From positions 1 through 64,000 of the forward strand of contig NZ_RQIS01000014.1 in assembly GCF_003837865.1 (NCBI RefSeq): 64,000 nt of DNA. The letters are read 5' to 3'. Positions 37,311-46,293 of this stretch are shown here, in pieces. The translations under genes and the position numbers were made by a program. Under the pieces are notes generated by a model. The model saw only the letters and a program-made list of their open reading frames with translations. It ran no database searches and had not been told where the DNA came from. Origin of the DNA: Paraburkholderia dinghuensis. Its GTDB lineage: Bacteria; Pseudomonadota; Gammaproteobacteria; Burkholderiales; Burkholderiaceae. Every line of letters begins with the position of its first letter. Position 1 is the stretch's first letter.

Positions 37311-38375
37311 CTAATACGCGCCAGTGCCGCGAATCACCACGAAAAATGTCTTGAACAAGATCCCGAAGTCTTTGCTGAAGGTCCAGTTCTCCACGTAAGA
37401 AACATCTAGTGACACGCGCGTCGCGTAGTCGGTATCGTTGCGCCCGCTGACCTGCCAAAGGCCCGTAATGCCCGGGGTCGCCATCAGGTAATACTTGCTG
37501 TCCTCGCCGTAGCGCTCCAGTTCCTGGTCGATGATCGGGCGAGGCCCGACAAAGCTCATCTCGCCGCGCAGGACGTTCCAGAGTTGCGGCAATTCATCGA
37601 GACTGGTGCGCCGCAGAAAGTGGCCGATTCGCGTCACGCGCACGTCGTTTTTGAGCTTGAATTCGCGCTCCCAGTCGGCACGCGCCTCCGGATCGTGCGC
37701 GAGAAGATCTTTGAGCACTTGTTCAGAATTCACCACCATCGATCGAAATTTCAGACAACGGAATTTATTTCCGTGGCGACCTACGCGCGTATGACCGTAA
37801 AACGCTGGCCCGCCATCACGCCTGACCAACATCGCGAGGACAACCAGCAGCGGTGAGAGCACGACAATCGCGCTCGCTGCCGCCAGGATATCGAAGACAC
37901 GTTTCAAGGCATGCCCCACGACAGCACTGCGCACCGCGCTGCGCGATCCGGCTTCGATGGACTCCCGGCGCCACCACGCATGCACGTGACGCAATATGCT
38001 GAATTTCGAAAAGATCAGCGTGTGCGTCGCGAGCAGCGAAATACCCGTCGTCAGTGTCCAGTAAATGAACCATGGCAACGACAGCAGATGATCACGATGA
38101 ATCGCGTAAAGCAACACGAGGCCGCATAGCTGAACCGCGAGCCAGGCGAAAGCGGTCCGGCCCGCGATACTGGAGAGCTTGCGGCCGCCACGCGTGTCGT
38201 AGGCCCCACAAGCGGGAAACACCGACAACGCGAGTGCCGCACAAAACGCCACCAGCGTGGGATCGGGATGATGCGCCGCGCCGATTTGCGCGATATTCAG
38301 GTTGAGGTGTACGGCGCATATCGCGCCCAGCACGATCAGCACAATATCGATCGTCCGTTGTGTTAGATCTGACAT
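37311..38375 (-). CDS. Undecaprenyl-phosphate sugar-1-phosphate transferase (initiating enzyme)
   Basis: This 354-residue membrane protein has four or so N-terminal helices and a C-terminal bacterial sugar transferase domain. The latter starts KRVFDILAAASAIVVLSPLL and contains LKFRSMV, FLRRTSLDELPQLWNVLRG, MSFVGPRP and GITGLWQVSGRND. It would transfer a hexose-1-phosphate to the lipid carrier and start repeat-unit synthesis (BceB/WbaP/CpsE group). GGGG stands seven bases before ATG 38375. It is the first gene of the leftward export operon, with the Wza-like gene next. The sugar (glucose or galactose) cannot be told. Confidence 0.92.
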   Translation of the reverse strand: MSDLTQRTIDIVLIVLGAICAVHLNLNIAQIGAAHHPDPTLVAFCAALALSVFPACGAYDTRGGRKLSSIAGRTAFAWLAVQLCGLVLLYAIHRDHLLSLPWFIYWTLTTGISLLATHTLIFSKFSILRHVHAWWRRESIEAGSRSAVRSAVVGHALKRVFDILAAASAIVVLSPLLVVLAMLVRRDGGPAFYGHTRVGRHGNKFRCLKFRSMVVNSEQVLKDLLAHDPEARADWEREFKLKNDVRVTRIGHFLRRTSLDELPQLWNVLRGEMSFVGPRPIIDQELERYGEDSKYYLMATPGITGLWQVSGRNDTDYATRVSLDVSYVENWTFSKDFGILFKTFFVVIRGTGAY

Positions 38376-39222
38376 GTCCTTGCCCCAGCGCGTGTCGTAT
38401 TCGTCAGACGTCCGTGATCTGGCGCGGTCGCCTGTCGAGAGCGAACACGCGAATCCCCTTGCCTTCGGCGATCCATGCGTTTGCACTGTCCGCCCCGATA
38501 TGCCACAGCAGCACATTACGGCGTGAACCACGGGGAAACCGTGCGCAACCCCACTAACACTGGTTGATCGCTGCTGACTCGCCTTCGTGTCACGTGCTAG
38601 CCATACTGGAGGCCACTTGCGGGCTTTGCGTTATGTACGCTCGCGCACATAACCGAATCGCTCGAATCCGTGGATATGCGCGGCGTCACGACTTCTTGCC
38701 TTATCATCGCGGTCGCGTGTTCATCGCACCCGCTCACGGCGCGGCGGACTCACTGGCGTATCCGAAGCAATGGCAGAACGCGCCCGGCAGCCCTTCTCCT
38801 GAGTCTGCTTACACTGATAACCGGGTTTGACGAGCACTCGATCATGCGATCGAAAGCCGCGGCGAACCCACGTTTAAAAGCGGCGCTGTAAATTAATTGA
38901 CTAATTCGTTAGGACTACAGTGCATGGTGTTGACGTCCAGCTTCGTGGAGTGGCGCGGACGTTCAACCATGAGATTCGCGCCCGCCGAATCGAGTAACAG
39001 TACGCGTCGCGCGGACACCCGCGTGCCCCATGCGCGACAGGCGTGGTAAGTGAAGTTTTATCGTCGGGGGAATCCCTGTCCGTTCGCCGTCGCACAGACG
39101 AAGGATGCACGAACACACCAGAGTGATCCGCGAATGTCCCTCGAACTGAGGTACGCCCATCGGGATGCCGGCATCGCGCAACGCGCATGGAGTCGGCAAC
39201 CGTGCGATGCAAGGAATACGCC
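38376..39222. other. Divergent intergenic region of the polysaccharide locus
   Basis: This 0.85-kb gap should carry the promoter of the export operon (leftward) and of the glycosidase gene (rightward). An A+T-rich patch with the small dyad CTAA-TTCG-TTAG lies near 38900. No coding sequence is convincing on either strand. Confidence 0.4.
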
Positions 39223-40608
39223 GTGACGCATCCCGTAGCAACCACAGATACCCTGCTCGCGAATACAGCCATCTCTCGCGATTCACGACACGCGAACTGG
39301 GCGAACCCTTTCCATGGGGTTGGAACGCGCGCCGCTAAAAGCCTCGCTACAGGGATCTGCGCGCTCGTGTTTGCGTCGACGGTGCAAGCCAGCGATGCTG
39401 TGCGTGCGATGCCTGCAGACACCTTTATCGACACACTCGCTGTCAACACCCACGTCAACTATACGGATGGCGCCTATGCCAATGTGCGCAACGTAGCCGA
39501 CGATCTGGCATGGCTCGGCATCCACCAGGTTCGCGATGCGACACCCGGTGCCTCCGCGCCGTTCTCGAGTTATGTCTATCTCGCGCAACACGGCGTCAAA
39601 TTCGATTTTCTGATGGGCGGGAACATTACCGCGTCTATTGAGCAGGCTACCAAGTTGAACACCGCTGTTCGCGGCAGCGTGACGGCCATTGAAGGATTCA
39701 ACGAGATTGACAACTTTCCTGTCGTCTACGACGGACTCAAGGGTGCCGCTGCCGGACTCGCCGCGCAGCGCGAGATTTACGCTCGCGTACACGCCACGCC
39801 GGAACTCGCGGGCGTAGTCGTCTACGACGTAACCGGCTACGACTCCAGGTTAGTCGAGACGCGTGCGGATTCCGCCGATTACGTGAATCAGCACACCTAT
39901 CCGCAAAACGGCGAGCAACCGTTCTGGAACGCGAACGGCGACAGATGGATGGCGTCGTCCATCCATCTCGGCGAGCGGTTTCAGCTACCGCTCGTCATTA
40001 CCGAATTCGGCTACTTCTCGATACCCCAGGCGGGCTGGTACATGCTCGGCGTCGACGAGCCGACACAGGCCAAAGCCGTTCTCAACGGCTACATGGACGC
40101 GGCTACGGCGGGGGTGAAGCGGCTCTATGTTTACGAACTGCTCGACGAAAAACCCGATCCGCAGCACAAGAGCGACGAAATGCACTACGGGTTCTTTCGC
40201 AACGACAACAGCCCCAAGCCGGTGGCCCAGGCAATTCGCAATCTCACGTCGATCCTGAACGCTGGCGCGATGCATCGGGCGAGCAGCGCGGCGCGCGGCG
40301 CGCTCGCCTACACGCTCGCGGGAATGCCGGTGTCGGCAAACAGTCTGCTGCTGCAAAAGAAGGATGGCCGCTTTGTGCTCGCACTGTGGAACGAAACGCC
40401 GATCTGGAACCGTGCGACGGGCACTCCGCTCGCCAGCCCGCCCGCCCGCGTCGAACTCGATTTAGGCGAGAAAGCAAGCCATGTCGACGTGTACGATCCG
40501 CTCGCCTCAGCGGAGCCGCTCGCAAGCCATCGCGACTTGCGCCAACTCACCGTGAACATACCCGACCACGTCATTCTGCTCGAAGTCACGCGCGGACACG
40601 CCATGTAG
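39223..40608 (+). CDS. Secreted glycoside hydrolase-like protein, clan A TIM barrel
   Basis: This 461-residue protein starts at a GTG with AAGGA seven bases upstream. A long basic N-region leads to the hydrophobic stretch ATGICALVFASTVQA with a likely signal cleavage before SDAV. The clan-A signs are the Asn-Glu pair in EGFNEIDNF (Glu162 as acid/base), HTYP, and ITEFGYF (Glu262 as nucleophile). A C-terminal beta-sandwich-like part follows. It may trim or cleave the polysaccharide in the periplasm or outside. It faces the export operon across a shared promoter region. The exact family number and substrate are unknown. Confidence 0.72.
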   Translation: MTHPVATTDTLLANTAISRDSRHANWANPFHGVGTRAAKSLATGICALVFASTVQASDAVRAMPADTFIDTLAVNTHVNYTDGAYANVRNVADDLAWLGIHQVRDATPGASAPFSSYVYLAQHGVKFDFLMGGNITASIEQATKLNTAVRGSVTAIEGFNEIDNFPVVYDGLKGAAAGLAAQREIYARVHATPELAGVVVYDVTGYDSRLVETRADSADYVNQHTYPQNGEQPFWNANGDRWMASSIHLGERFQLPLVITEFGYFSIPQAGWYMLGVDEPTQAKAVLNGYMDAATAGVKRLYVYELLDEKPDPQHKSDEMHYGFFRNDNSPKPVAQAIRNLTSILNAGAMHRASSAARGALAYTLAGMPVSANSLLLQKKDGRFVLALWNETPIWNRATGTPLASPPARVELDLGEKASHVDVYDPLASAEPLASHRDLRQLTVNIPDHVILLEVTRGHAM

Positions 40609-40765
40609 TGAAACACGCGGAACCTGAATCCGGTTTTGACGCGCAAGACGTGCGCAGCAGCGTGAGCCTGGGCTGCACGCGTCCTCGGATGCTCGCCGTG
40701 CCCACACACGATCTCGCTATCCCAGAACTGCGCACTCTACCGCGCAGTCACGCGAGGCCCGAGCC

Positions 40766-41800
40766 TCAGTTGCGCACAAGCGCACGCAGTGCGAAGAACG
40801 GCCGATAGACGATGGGACAGGCAGCATAGAGAAACATCCGTACGCGGTAGCCGCGCTTGACGCCCTTCGTCTGAACGAGAAGTCCGAATTTCGCGCCAAC
40901 GCCGCGTGCTGCGAAAACATCGCGCGTATACCGCTCACGCGCGAGCTTCGGCACGAGCAACGCACGCATGCCCTCGCCGACACCTGCAATTTCCGCATCG
41001 CGCTGAAACTGTTCCGATTCGACGAGCCCGAAACGCGTGGTTTGCTGGACGCGCGCGATGAACTGCTCGACAGTGCGCCAGCGGCGCTTGCCCGAAAGGC
41101 CACCGCGCCGGTAGCGCACCAGCGGCTCGCGCAGGCTGTACGCGCCGCCCGTCATCACCGCGCAAAACGTCATGATCTGGTCTTCGGCCATGGCGCCCGG
41201 CAACATGTCGCCGAAGCGCTCGAAGAGCCGCCGCGACCATGCATGCGCCGCGCCCACGAGCCACGGCCGCCCGCGCGCCCAGTCGTCGAAGCCCGCATAG
41301 CCGCCGAGATCGGTCGGCGCGATCCGGCCGGCCTGCGGATCGGCGTTATCGAACTCGACGAGATCCGAGGCGATCAGATCGATGCGTCGACCCCGCGCGT
41401 TCCAGCAGGCGACGAGACGCTCGCAGCGCTCGGGCACCGAAACATCGTCGCCCGCGGCGACCACCAGGAGTTCGCCGCGGCTCATGCGCGCGAGATGCGA
41501 GAGGTGTCCGGAAATGCCGAGGTTGCGCTCGTTGCGGTTGAGCACGATGCGATGCGGGCCGCGGTAGTCGCGCACGGCCGCTTCGATCACGGAGAAGGTG
41601 CCGTCTTGCGAGCAGTCGTCGGAGATCAGGATTTCCAGCGGCGAATACGTCTGTGCCAAAACGCCGGCCACGGCGTCGGCGACCACGCTGGCCTGGTTAT
41701 AAGCGATCAGCAGAATCGAAACGAGTGGGCGCTCCACGTTGCTCGCGGCAGCGGGTACGCGTTCTTCTTCCAGATTCATCGGTCTTGGCTGCCCGGACAT
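40766..41800 (-). CDS. Family 2 glycosyltransferase
   Basis: This 344-residue GT2 has VSILLIAYNQASVVADAV, LEILISDDCSQDGTF and the metal site LLVVAAGDDVSVPERCERL. The G in AAGDD replaces the more usual AxxDxDD pattern but is common in this branch. The C-terminal part contains QIMTFCAVMTGG. It is convergent with the glycosidase gene and divergent from the WecA-like gene. It may belong to the polysaccharide locus or to cell-surface glycan synthesis. Confidence 0.83.
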   Translation of the reverse strand: MSGQPRPMNLEEERVPAAASNVERPLVSILLIAYNQASVVADAVAGVLAQTYSPLEILISDDCSQDGTFSVIEAAVRDYRGPHRIVLNRNERNLGISGHLSHLARMSRGELLVVAAGDDVSVPERCERLVACWNARGRRIDLIASDLVEFDNADPQAGRIAPTDLGGYAGFDDWARGRPWLVGAAHAWSRRLFERFGDMLPGAMAEDQIMTFCAVMTGGAYSLREPLVRYRRGGLSGKRRWRTVEQFIARVQQTTRFGLVESEQFQRDAEIAGVGEGMRALLVPKLARERYTRDVFAARGVGAKFGLLVQTKGVKRGYRVRMFLYAACPIVYRPFFALRALVRN

Positions 41801-42052
41801 GCGGGCACTCAGGTTTTGCCGCCCGACACCAGCCGGGGCAGACCGCGCAACCCGCCTTTCGGCCTCTCCGGGGCGGCGTGGTGGGCCATACTATCATGCG
41901 AAATCACGCGATATCACGCGAACGCGGCGCAACCAACGCCCAAACTGAACGCCGCCCTCACCTGCCCGCCGGCGTCATTCCCACGCGTTCGCGCCGGGCA
42001 TCGCCTCGCCGGCTTTGTATAATCGCGCATCCCTTCCTCGCGTCCCGATTTC

Positions 42053-43171
42053 ATGCTCAGTTTTGCGCTCGGCTTTATCGTTTCTTTGCTGGTCACGCTG
42101 CTAATCGTGCGGTATGCGCATCTGCATGAAAAGTTTTCCGTCGATTCGGATCTCGCGGGCGTCCAGAAATTCCACGCGCGGCCGGTGCCGCGTATCGGCG
42201 GAACCGGCATCCTCGCCGGACTCATCGTCTCCGCCGTGCAACTGCACCATGCGTACCCGGCGGTCTCGGGCGGCATCCTCGGCATCGCCGCGTGCGGCTT
42301 ACCCGCTTTCGCGTCGGGACTCGCGGAAGACCTCACCAAACGGGTCTCGCCGCTCGCGCGCCTCATCTGCACCATGGCCGCCGCAGCGCTCGCGTTTTTC
42401 CTGCTCGACATTGCGGTCACGCGCATCAGCGTGCCGCCGCTCGACTTTCTGCTCTCTTACACCGCGATTTCGTTCGTAATCACGGTGCTCGCGGTCGCCG
42501 CGCTCGCCAACGCGATCAACATCATCGACGGCTTCAACGGCCTCGCCTCGATGGTCGCGTTCATGATGTTCGCGTCGCTCGGCTACGTCGCATTTCAGGT
42601 GCACGACGCGGTCGTGCTCTCCGCATCGCTCATCATGATGGGCGCGGTGATGGGCTTCTTCATCTGGAACTTCCCGGCGGGGCTGATCTTCCTCGGCGAC
42701 GGCGGCGCGTACTTCATCGGCTTCATGCTCGCCGAACTGTCGATCCTGCTCGTCATGCGCAACCGCGACGTCTCGGCGTGGTATCCGGTGCTGCTCTTCA
42801 TGTACCCGATCTTCGAGACGTGTTTCTCGATCTACCGGAAGAAGTTCGTGCGCGGCATGTCGCCTGGCATCCCCGACGGCGTGCACCTGCACATGCTCGT
42901 CTACAAGCGGCTGATGCGCTGGGCCGTGGGCGCACGCACGGCGCGCGAACTCACGCGACGCAACTCGCTCACGTCGCCTTACCTGTGGCTGCTGTGCCTG
43001 ATCGCGGTGATCCCGGCAACGCTTTTCTGGCGCCACACTGTCCATCTCTTCTGCTTCGTGGTGGTGTTCGCGCTGACCTACGTCTGGCTCTACGTGAGCA
43101 TCGTGCGCTTTCGCTCGCCGAAGTGGCTGGTGGTGCGCAAGTCGGTTCACAAGTCGCATCGGCGCACCTGA
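42053..43171 (+). CDS. WecA/MraY-family polyprenyl-phosphate sugar-1-phosphate transferase
   Basis: This 372-residue protein with about ten membrane helices carries the family signs: FHARPVPRIGG (40-50), GLAEDLTKRVS (89-99), NAINIIDGFNG (153-163), LIFLGDGGAYFIG (211-223) and HLHMLVYKR in the last cytoplasmic loop. It would move an HexNAc-1-phosphate from a UDP donor to undecaprenyl phosphate. The usual DD pair in the first acidic motif is ED here. It is a second possible initiating enzyme in the window, besides the one at 37311-38375, and may serve O-antigen instead. Confidence 0.88.
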   Translation: MLSFALGFIVSLLVTLLIVRYAHLHEKFSVDSDLAGVQKFHARPVPRIGGTGILAGLIVSAVQLHHAYPAVSGGILGIAACGLPAFASGLAEDLTKRVSPLARLICTMAAAALAFFLLDIAVTRISVPPLDFLLSYTAISFVITVLAVAALANAINIIDGFNGLASMVAFMMFASLGYVAFQVHDAVVLSASLIMMGAVMGFFIWNFPAGLIFLGDGGAYFIGFMLAELSILLVMRNRDVSAWYPVLLFMYPIFETCFSIYRKKFVRGMSPGIPDGVHLHMLVYKRLMRWAVGARTARELTRRNSLTSPYLWLLCLIAVIPATLFWRHTVHLFCFVVVFALTYVWLYVSIVRFRSPKWLVVRKSVHKSHRRT

Positions 43172-43316
43172 GGCACGCCCGGCGCCCGCCTTCCGGTCCG
43201 CGCGTACAATTCCCGGCATGGGTCTGCGCCCCCGCGGTCCCGGTTAGCACGCCCCGGTTGGGGCCGGGAGCCGCTTCGCGGCACCGCTCGCGATTACGCG
43301 CAAAAGGAGAGCCGAC

Positions 43317-43451
43317 ATGTACCGTTATATGGCGTTCGTGCTTGCACTCTTCACTGTCACGCTTGCGGCATGCAACACCGTCGCCGGCGCGGGCCAGGAT
43401 CTCTCGAAGGGTGGTCAGGCCATCACGAACGAGGCAGACAAGATGAAATAA
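43317..43451 (+). CDS. Entericidin-family small lipoprotein
   Basis: This 44-residue protein reads MYRYMAFVLALFTVTLAAC and then NTVAGAGQDLSKGGQAI. The signal ends in the lipobox LAAC, and the NTVxGxGxD pattern after the Cys is that of the EcnA/EcnB family. These small lipoproteins are linked to envelope stress and cell lysis. A strong AAGGAG precedes the ATG, and a terminator hairpin follows the stop directly, so it is a monocistronic unit. Confidence 0.88.
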   Translation: MYRYMAFVLALFTVTLAACNTVAGAGQDLSKGGQAITNEADKMK

Positions 43452-43469
43452 GGCGGCATTTCTGCCGCC
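43452..43469 (+). terminator. Hairpin terminator after entericidin
   Basis: GGCGGCA (43452-43458) and TGCCGCC (43463-43469) form a perfect seven-base stem with loop TTTC, right after the stop codon. The following CTGGTTTCTTC is moderately T rich. Confidence 0.7.
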
Positions 43470-43582
43470 CTGGTTTCTTCGATCGCTCTGGCCTCGTCAA
43501 CTGCGTTACCCGCGTTTGCGATATACAACGCGGGCGACCACACCCGGCGGCCTGCCACACGGCGGCCGCCAGCAACACCGTG

Positions 43583-44248
43583 CTACGCCGCGTTCCGCTC
43601 ACGCAGCCGCGCGACTTCTTCCTCCAGCTTGCGCACGTGGGCCTCACGCTGCACCGCTTCCGCCTCAAGTGCCTCGATGCGCGTATCGCGCGCCGACAGC
43701 GCCGCTTCCACGTCCGCCGCATCGAAACGCTGCGGGATATGCTGCGGGCAGTTGCGATCCCACGCCTCGACGGTGAACACGATCGCGCGCTCCGGCACCG
43801 CCTCGTAGCCTTCGGGCATCAGCTTCGCGATCAGTTCCCGATCCTCGACGGCACGGGCCGTGCCCCAGATCTTCAGGCGGCGAGTGCGCGCGTAGTCGAT
43901 CAGAAACAAATGCGCACGCGGGTTGTCCGCGAGGTTACCGAGCGTGATGTACTGGCGATTGCCCCTGAAATCAGCGAATGCGATGGTGCGCTCGTCGAGC
44001 ACGCGCAAAAAGCCCGCGGGGCCGCCGCGATGCTGGATATACGGTTGGCCCTCGGCGCTTGCAGTGGCGAGGAACACGCTCGTCTGCGCTTCGATGAAGT
44101 TTTTCATGCTGGGCGGAATCGCGGCCGGCCAACCATGCTCCGACTCGACGCGCTCATACATCCCACGTGAGCCCAGACGCTGCTGCATCGCCTTCACGGT
44201 GGGCGTGAAAGCGACATCGCTCGGATAGCGACGGTCGGCGGAAGTCAT
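43583..44248 (-). CDS. Pyridoxamine 5'-phosphate oxidase-like flavin-binding protein
   Basis: This 221-residue protein has a split-barrel flavin-binding core. The pattern FIEAQTSVFLATASAEGQPY, QHRGGPAGFLRVLD, and NRQYITLGNLADNPRAHLFL is typical of the PNPOx-like family of general-stress and FMN/F420-type reductases. The last 50 residues are a predicted coiled coil (ALEAEAVQREAHVRKLEEEV). AAGGAG precedes the ATG. The substrate is not known, and this is not the vitamin B6 enzyme itself. Confidence 0.83.
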   Translation of the reverse strand: MTSADRRYPSDVAFTPTVKAMQQRLGSRGMYERVESEHGWPAAIPPSMKNFIEAQTSVFLATASAEGQPYIQHRGGPAGFLRVLDERTIAFADFRGNRQYITLGNLADNPRAHLFLIDYARTRRLKIWGTARAVEDRELIAKLMPEGYEAVPERAIVFTVEAWDRNCPQHIPQRFDAADVEAALSARDTRIEALEAEAVQREAHVRKLEEEVARLRERNAA

Positions 44249-44514
44249 GTCGGGCTCCTTCTGATCGGGTTGACCGAAGCCTGCAGACTAACCCCTTCCA
44301 CCGTAAAAGATAATCACCTGAAATCGCGAATCATTCTCCCGAGCGACGGGAGGATGCCACCAGGGGCTTGCGACGCGCCGCCCGCCCCGTCGCACGTGCG
44401 GTCCGATCGCGCTACCCTTGGAATTCGCGCTCTGCCGCGCATCCACTCATCGCTCCGGCAAGACGCATGCCGCTCGCCGCGACGGGTCACCGGAGCCCAG
44501 GCCGGGAGGAAAAC

Positions 44515-44970
44515 ATGTCGAAAACGATCTGGATCGTTGTCGCCAACCGCGTGACGGCGCGCATTTTCGCCACGGACAACCCACTCGGCGCAATAGACGA
44601 AGTCGAAACACTCCTGCACCCTGAGAGCCGCGTGCTCAAGCAGAGCCTCGTCAGCGACAGGCCGGGCCGCACCTACGACAGCGCAGGGCCTGGCCGCCAG
44701 GCCTCCGATCCCGACACCACGCAACAAGAACGCGAAGCCACGGTGTTCGCCGCCCAGATCGCGACGACGCTCGCGAAAGCGCGCACCGAAGCGCGCTATG
44801 GAACCCTGGTGATCGCTGCGGCGCCTGCCTTCCTCGGCGTGCTGCGCAAGGCGCTCGATACGCAGACGCAAAACGTCGTGACGCTCGAACTCGACAAGGA
44901 TCTCGCGCACCTCGATGCGCGCGCACTGCGCGCGCATCTGCCCGAGCGTCTCGTGCGCAGCGCTGCCTGA
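44515..44970 (+). CDS. Host attachment protein family (baeRF-like)
   Basis: This 151-residue protein begins TIWIVVANRVTARIFATDNP and ends with TLVIAAAPAFLGVLRKAL and LDKDLAHLDARALRAHLP. This is the Host_attach pattern, named after an Agrobacterium protein and related in fold to archaeal-type release factor domains. The true biochemical role is unknown. A longer frame starts at 44368, but GGGAGGAAAAC directly before ATG 44515 and the family start at that Met decide the start. It is a single gene between convergent or unrelated neighbours. Confidence 0.85.
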   Translation: MSKTIWIVVANRVTARIFATDNPLGAIDEVETLLHPESRVLKQSLVSDRPGRTYDSAGPGRQASDPDTTQQEREATVFAAQIATTLAKARTEARYGTLVIAAAPAFLGVLRKALDTQTQNVVTLELDKDLAHLDARALRAHLPERLVRSAA

Positions 44971-44982
44971 ATGGTTTGAACT

Positions 44983-45951
44983 TCAGGCCATCTCGATCAC
45001 GACGCGCCCAGGCGTACCGCCCGCCACCGCTTCGTAAGCCTCGCGCGCGCGTTCGAGCGGAAACTGCATGGCGATGACCGGTGCTTCGAAGTGGCCGGCG
45101 TCAAACGCTTCGGCAATCGCCGTCATCATCGGCGCCGATTCCGCGACGCCGAGCTTCGCGCTGTCCGCGCCGAAGAGCTGCGTCTCGTTGTGATAGAAGT
45201 CGATCAGATCGAACTCCACGCGGCGCTTGCCCGTAGCGCTGATCTCGACGACGCGTCCGCGTCGCTTCGCGAGCGAAAGCGCGAGTTCGAACGCGACGCC
45301 GCCCACCGTGTCGTAGACCACTTCCGCGCCCGCACCGGCCGTCAGCTCGCGCACGCGCTGCGCAGTGTGGTCGTCGATCGGAACGAACGCGTCGATCATG
45401 CGCGCCGCGGGCGAATCGGCGCGTGGCGCTTCGCGCGCGACACCGATCACGCGCGCGCCGCGTGCCTTCGCGATTTGCGTGACGGCGCCGCCCACGCCGC
45501 CGGAAACGCCGATCACAGCGATCGTCTCCCCCTCGGCGACGCGTGCGTAATCGACCGTGCCGAGCCACGCCACGACGAAATTCACGCCGATCGACGCGGC
45601 TTGCGCGTGACTCAGCGACGCGGGCTTACGCGCGAGCGCGGCCACGGGAATCTCGATGAACCCGGCGTGGGTGCCGTCGCGCGTGAAGCCGATGTCGCCA
45701 CCGGTGCCCCAGACTTCCGCGCCGATCCATGCGTCGGGGCCCGTCACGACGACGCCGCTGAAATCGCGGCCCGGCACGCGCGGCAAGACGGTGTGCTCGA
45801 AGTGGCCGGAGACGTTCTTCACGTCGCTCGGGTTCACCGACGCCGCGAACACCTGCACAAGCGCGTTGCCCGGCGCGGGAACGGGCGTCGGCAGATCGAC
45901 GTATTCGAGCACGTCGGGCTTGCCGAACGATTTGAACTGGATGGCTTTCAT
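44983..45951 (-). CDS. NADPH:quinone reductase-like MDR oxidoreductase
   Basis: This 322-residue protein belongs to the zinc-free medium-chain dehydrogenase/reductase group. The N-terminal GroES-like domain has VFAASVNPSDVKNVSGHF and VPGRDFSGVV. The NADP-binding domain has IGVSGGVGGAVTQIAKARGA near residue 150. The zinc ligands of true alcohol dehydrogenases are missing. GGAG lies ten bases before the ATG. The substrate could be a quinone or an enone. It does not appear to belong to an operon. Confidence 0.87.
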   Translation of the reverse strand: MKAIQFKSFGKPDVLEYVDLPTPVPAPGNALVQVFAASVNPSDVKNVSGHFEHTVLPRVPGRDFSGVVVTGPDAWIGAEVWGTGGDIGFTRDGTHAGFIEIPVAALARKPASLSHAQAASIGVNFVVAWLGTVDYARVAEGETIAVIGVSGGVGGAVTQIAKARGARVIGVAREAPRADSPAARMIDAFVPIDDHTAQRVRELTAGAGAEVVYDTVGGVAFELALSLAKRRGRVVEISATGKRRVEFDLIDFYHNETQLFGADSAKLGVAESAPMMTAIAEAFDAGHFEAPVIAMQFPLERAREAYEAVAGGTPGRVVIEMA

Positions 45952-46293
45952 GACACGACTCCTCGTCGGCCTGCTCGTGTTAATAAAAGGTCCGGGATCG
46001 GGTTACACGCGACGTCGAACTGAATCGAAGTCTAGATGGCCCCCAGCCAGTTGGGTGGACAAACACTTTCGTGTTTCGGACGAGCGACGTAAGAAGTGGT
46101 GCACGCGATAGCGCAAGAGGCGACCTGAGAGGCCTTGCAGGAAGCAGCCTGCGAAACGATGCGAGAGGCGATGCTGGAACGAACGCGAAATGCAGCGCGA
46201 AAACCCGGCCGCCCGACCTGCGCCGATTCGCGCCGCAGGCAGACGGAACTGGACGCCGGGGCGTGGCGTCCAGCCAAAAGGTGTCAGAGGGCG
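45952..46293. other. Intergenic region with no supported gene
   Basis: About 340 bp between two leftward genes. Several open frames cross it but none has family-like sequence. I see no repeat or strong hairpin. Confidence 0.4.

Noticed and set aside
38901-39458. A 185-codon minus-strand frame overlapping the glycosidase gene start.
   Set aside because: It has no family features, and its overlap with the signal-peptide region of a convincing gene makes it unlikely.
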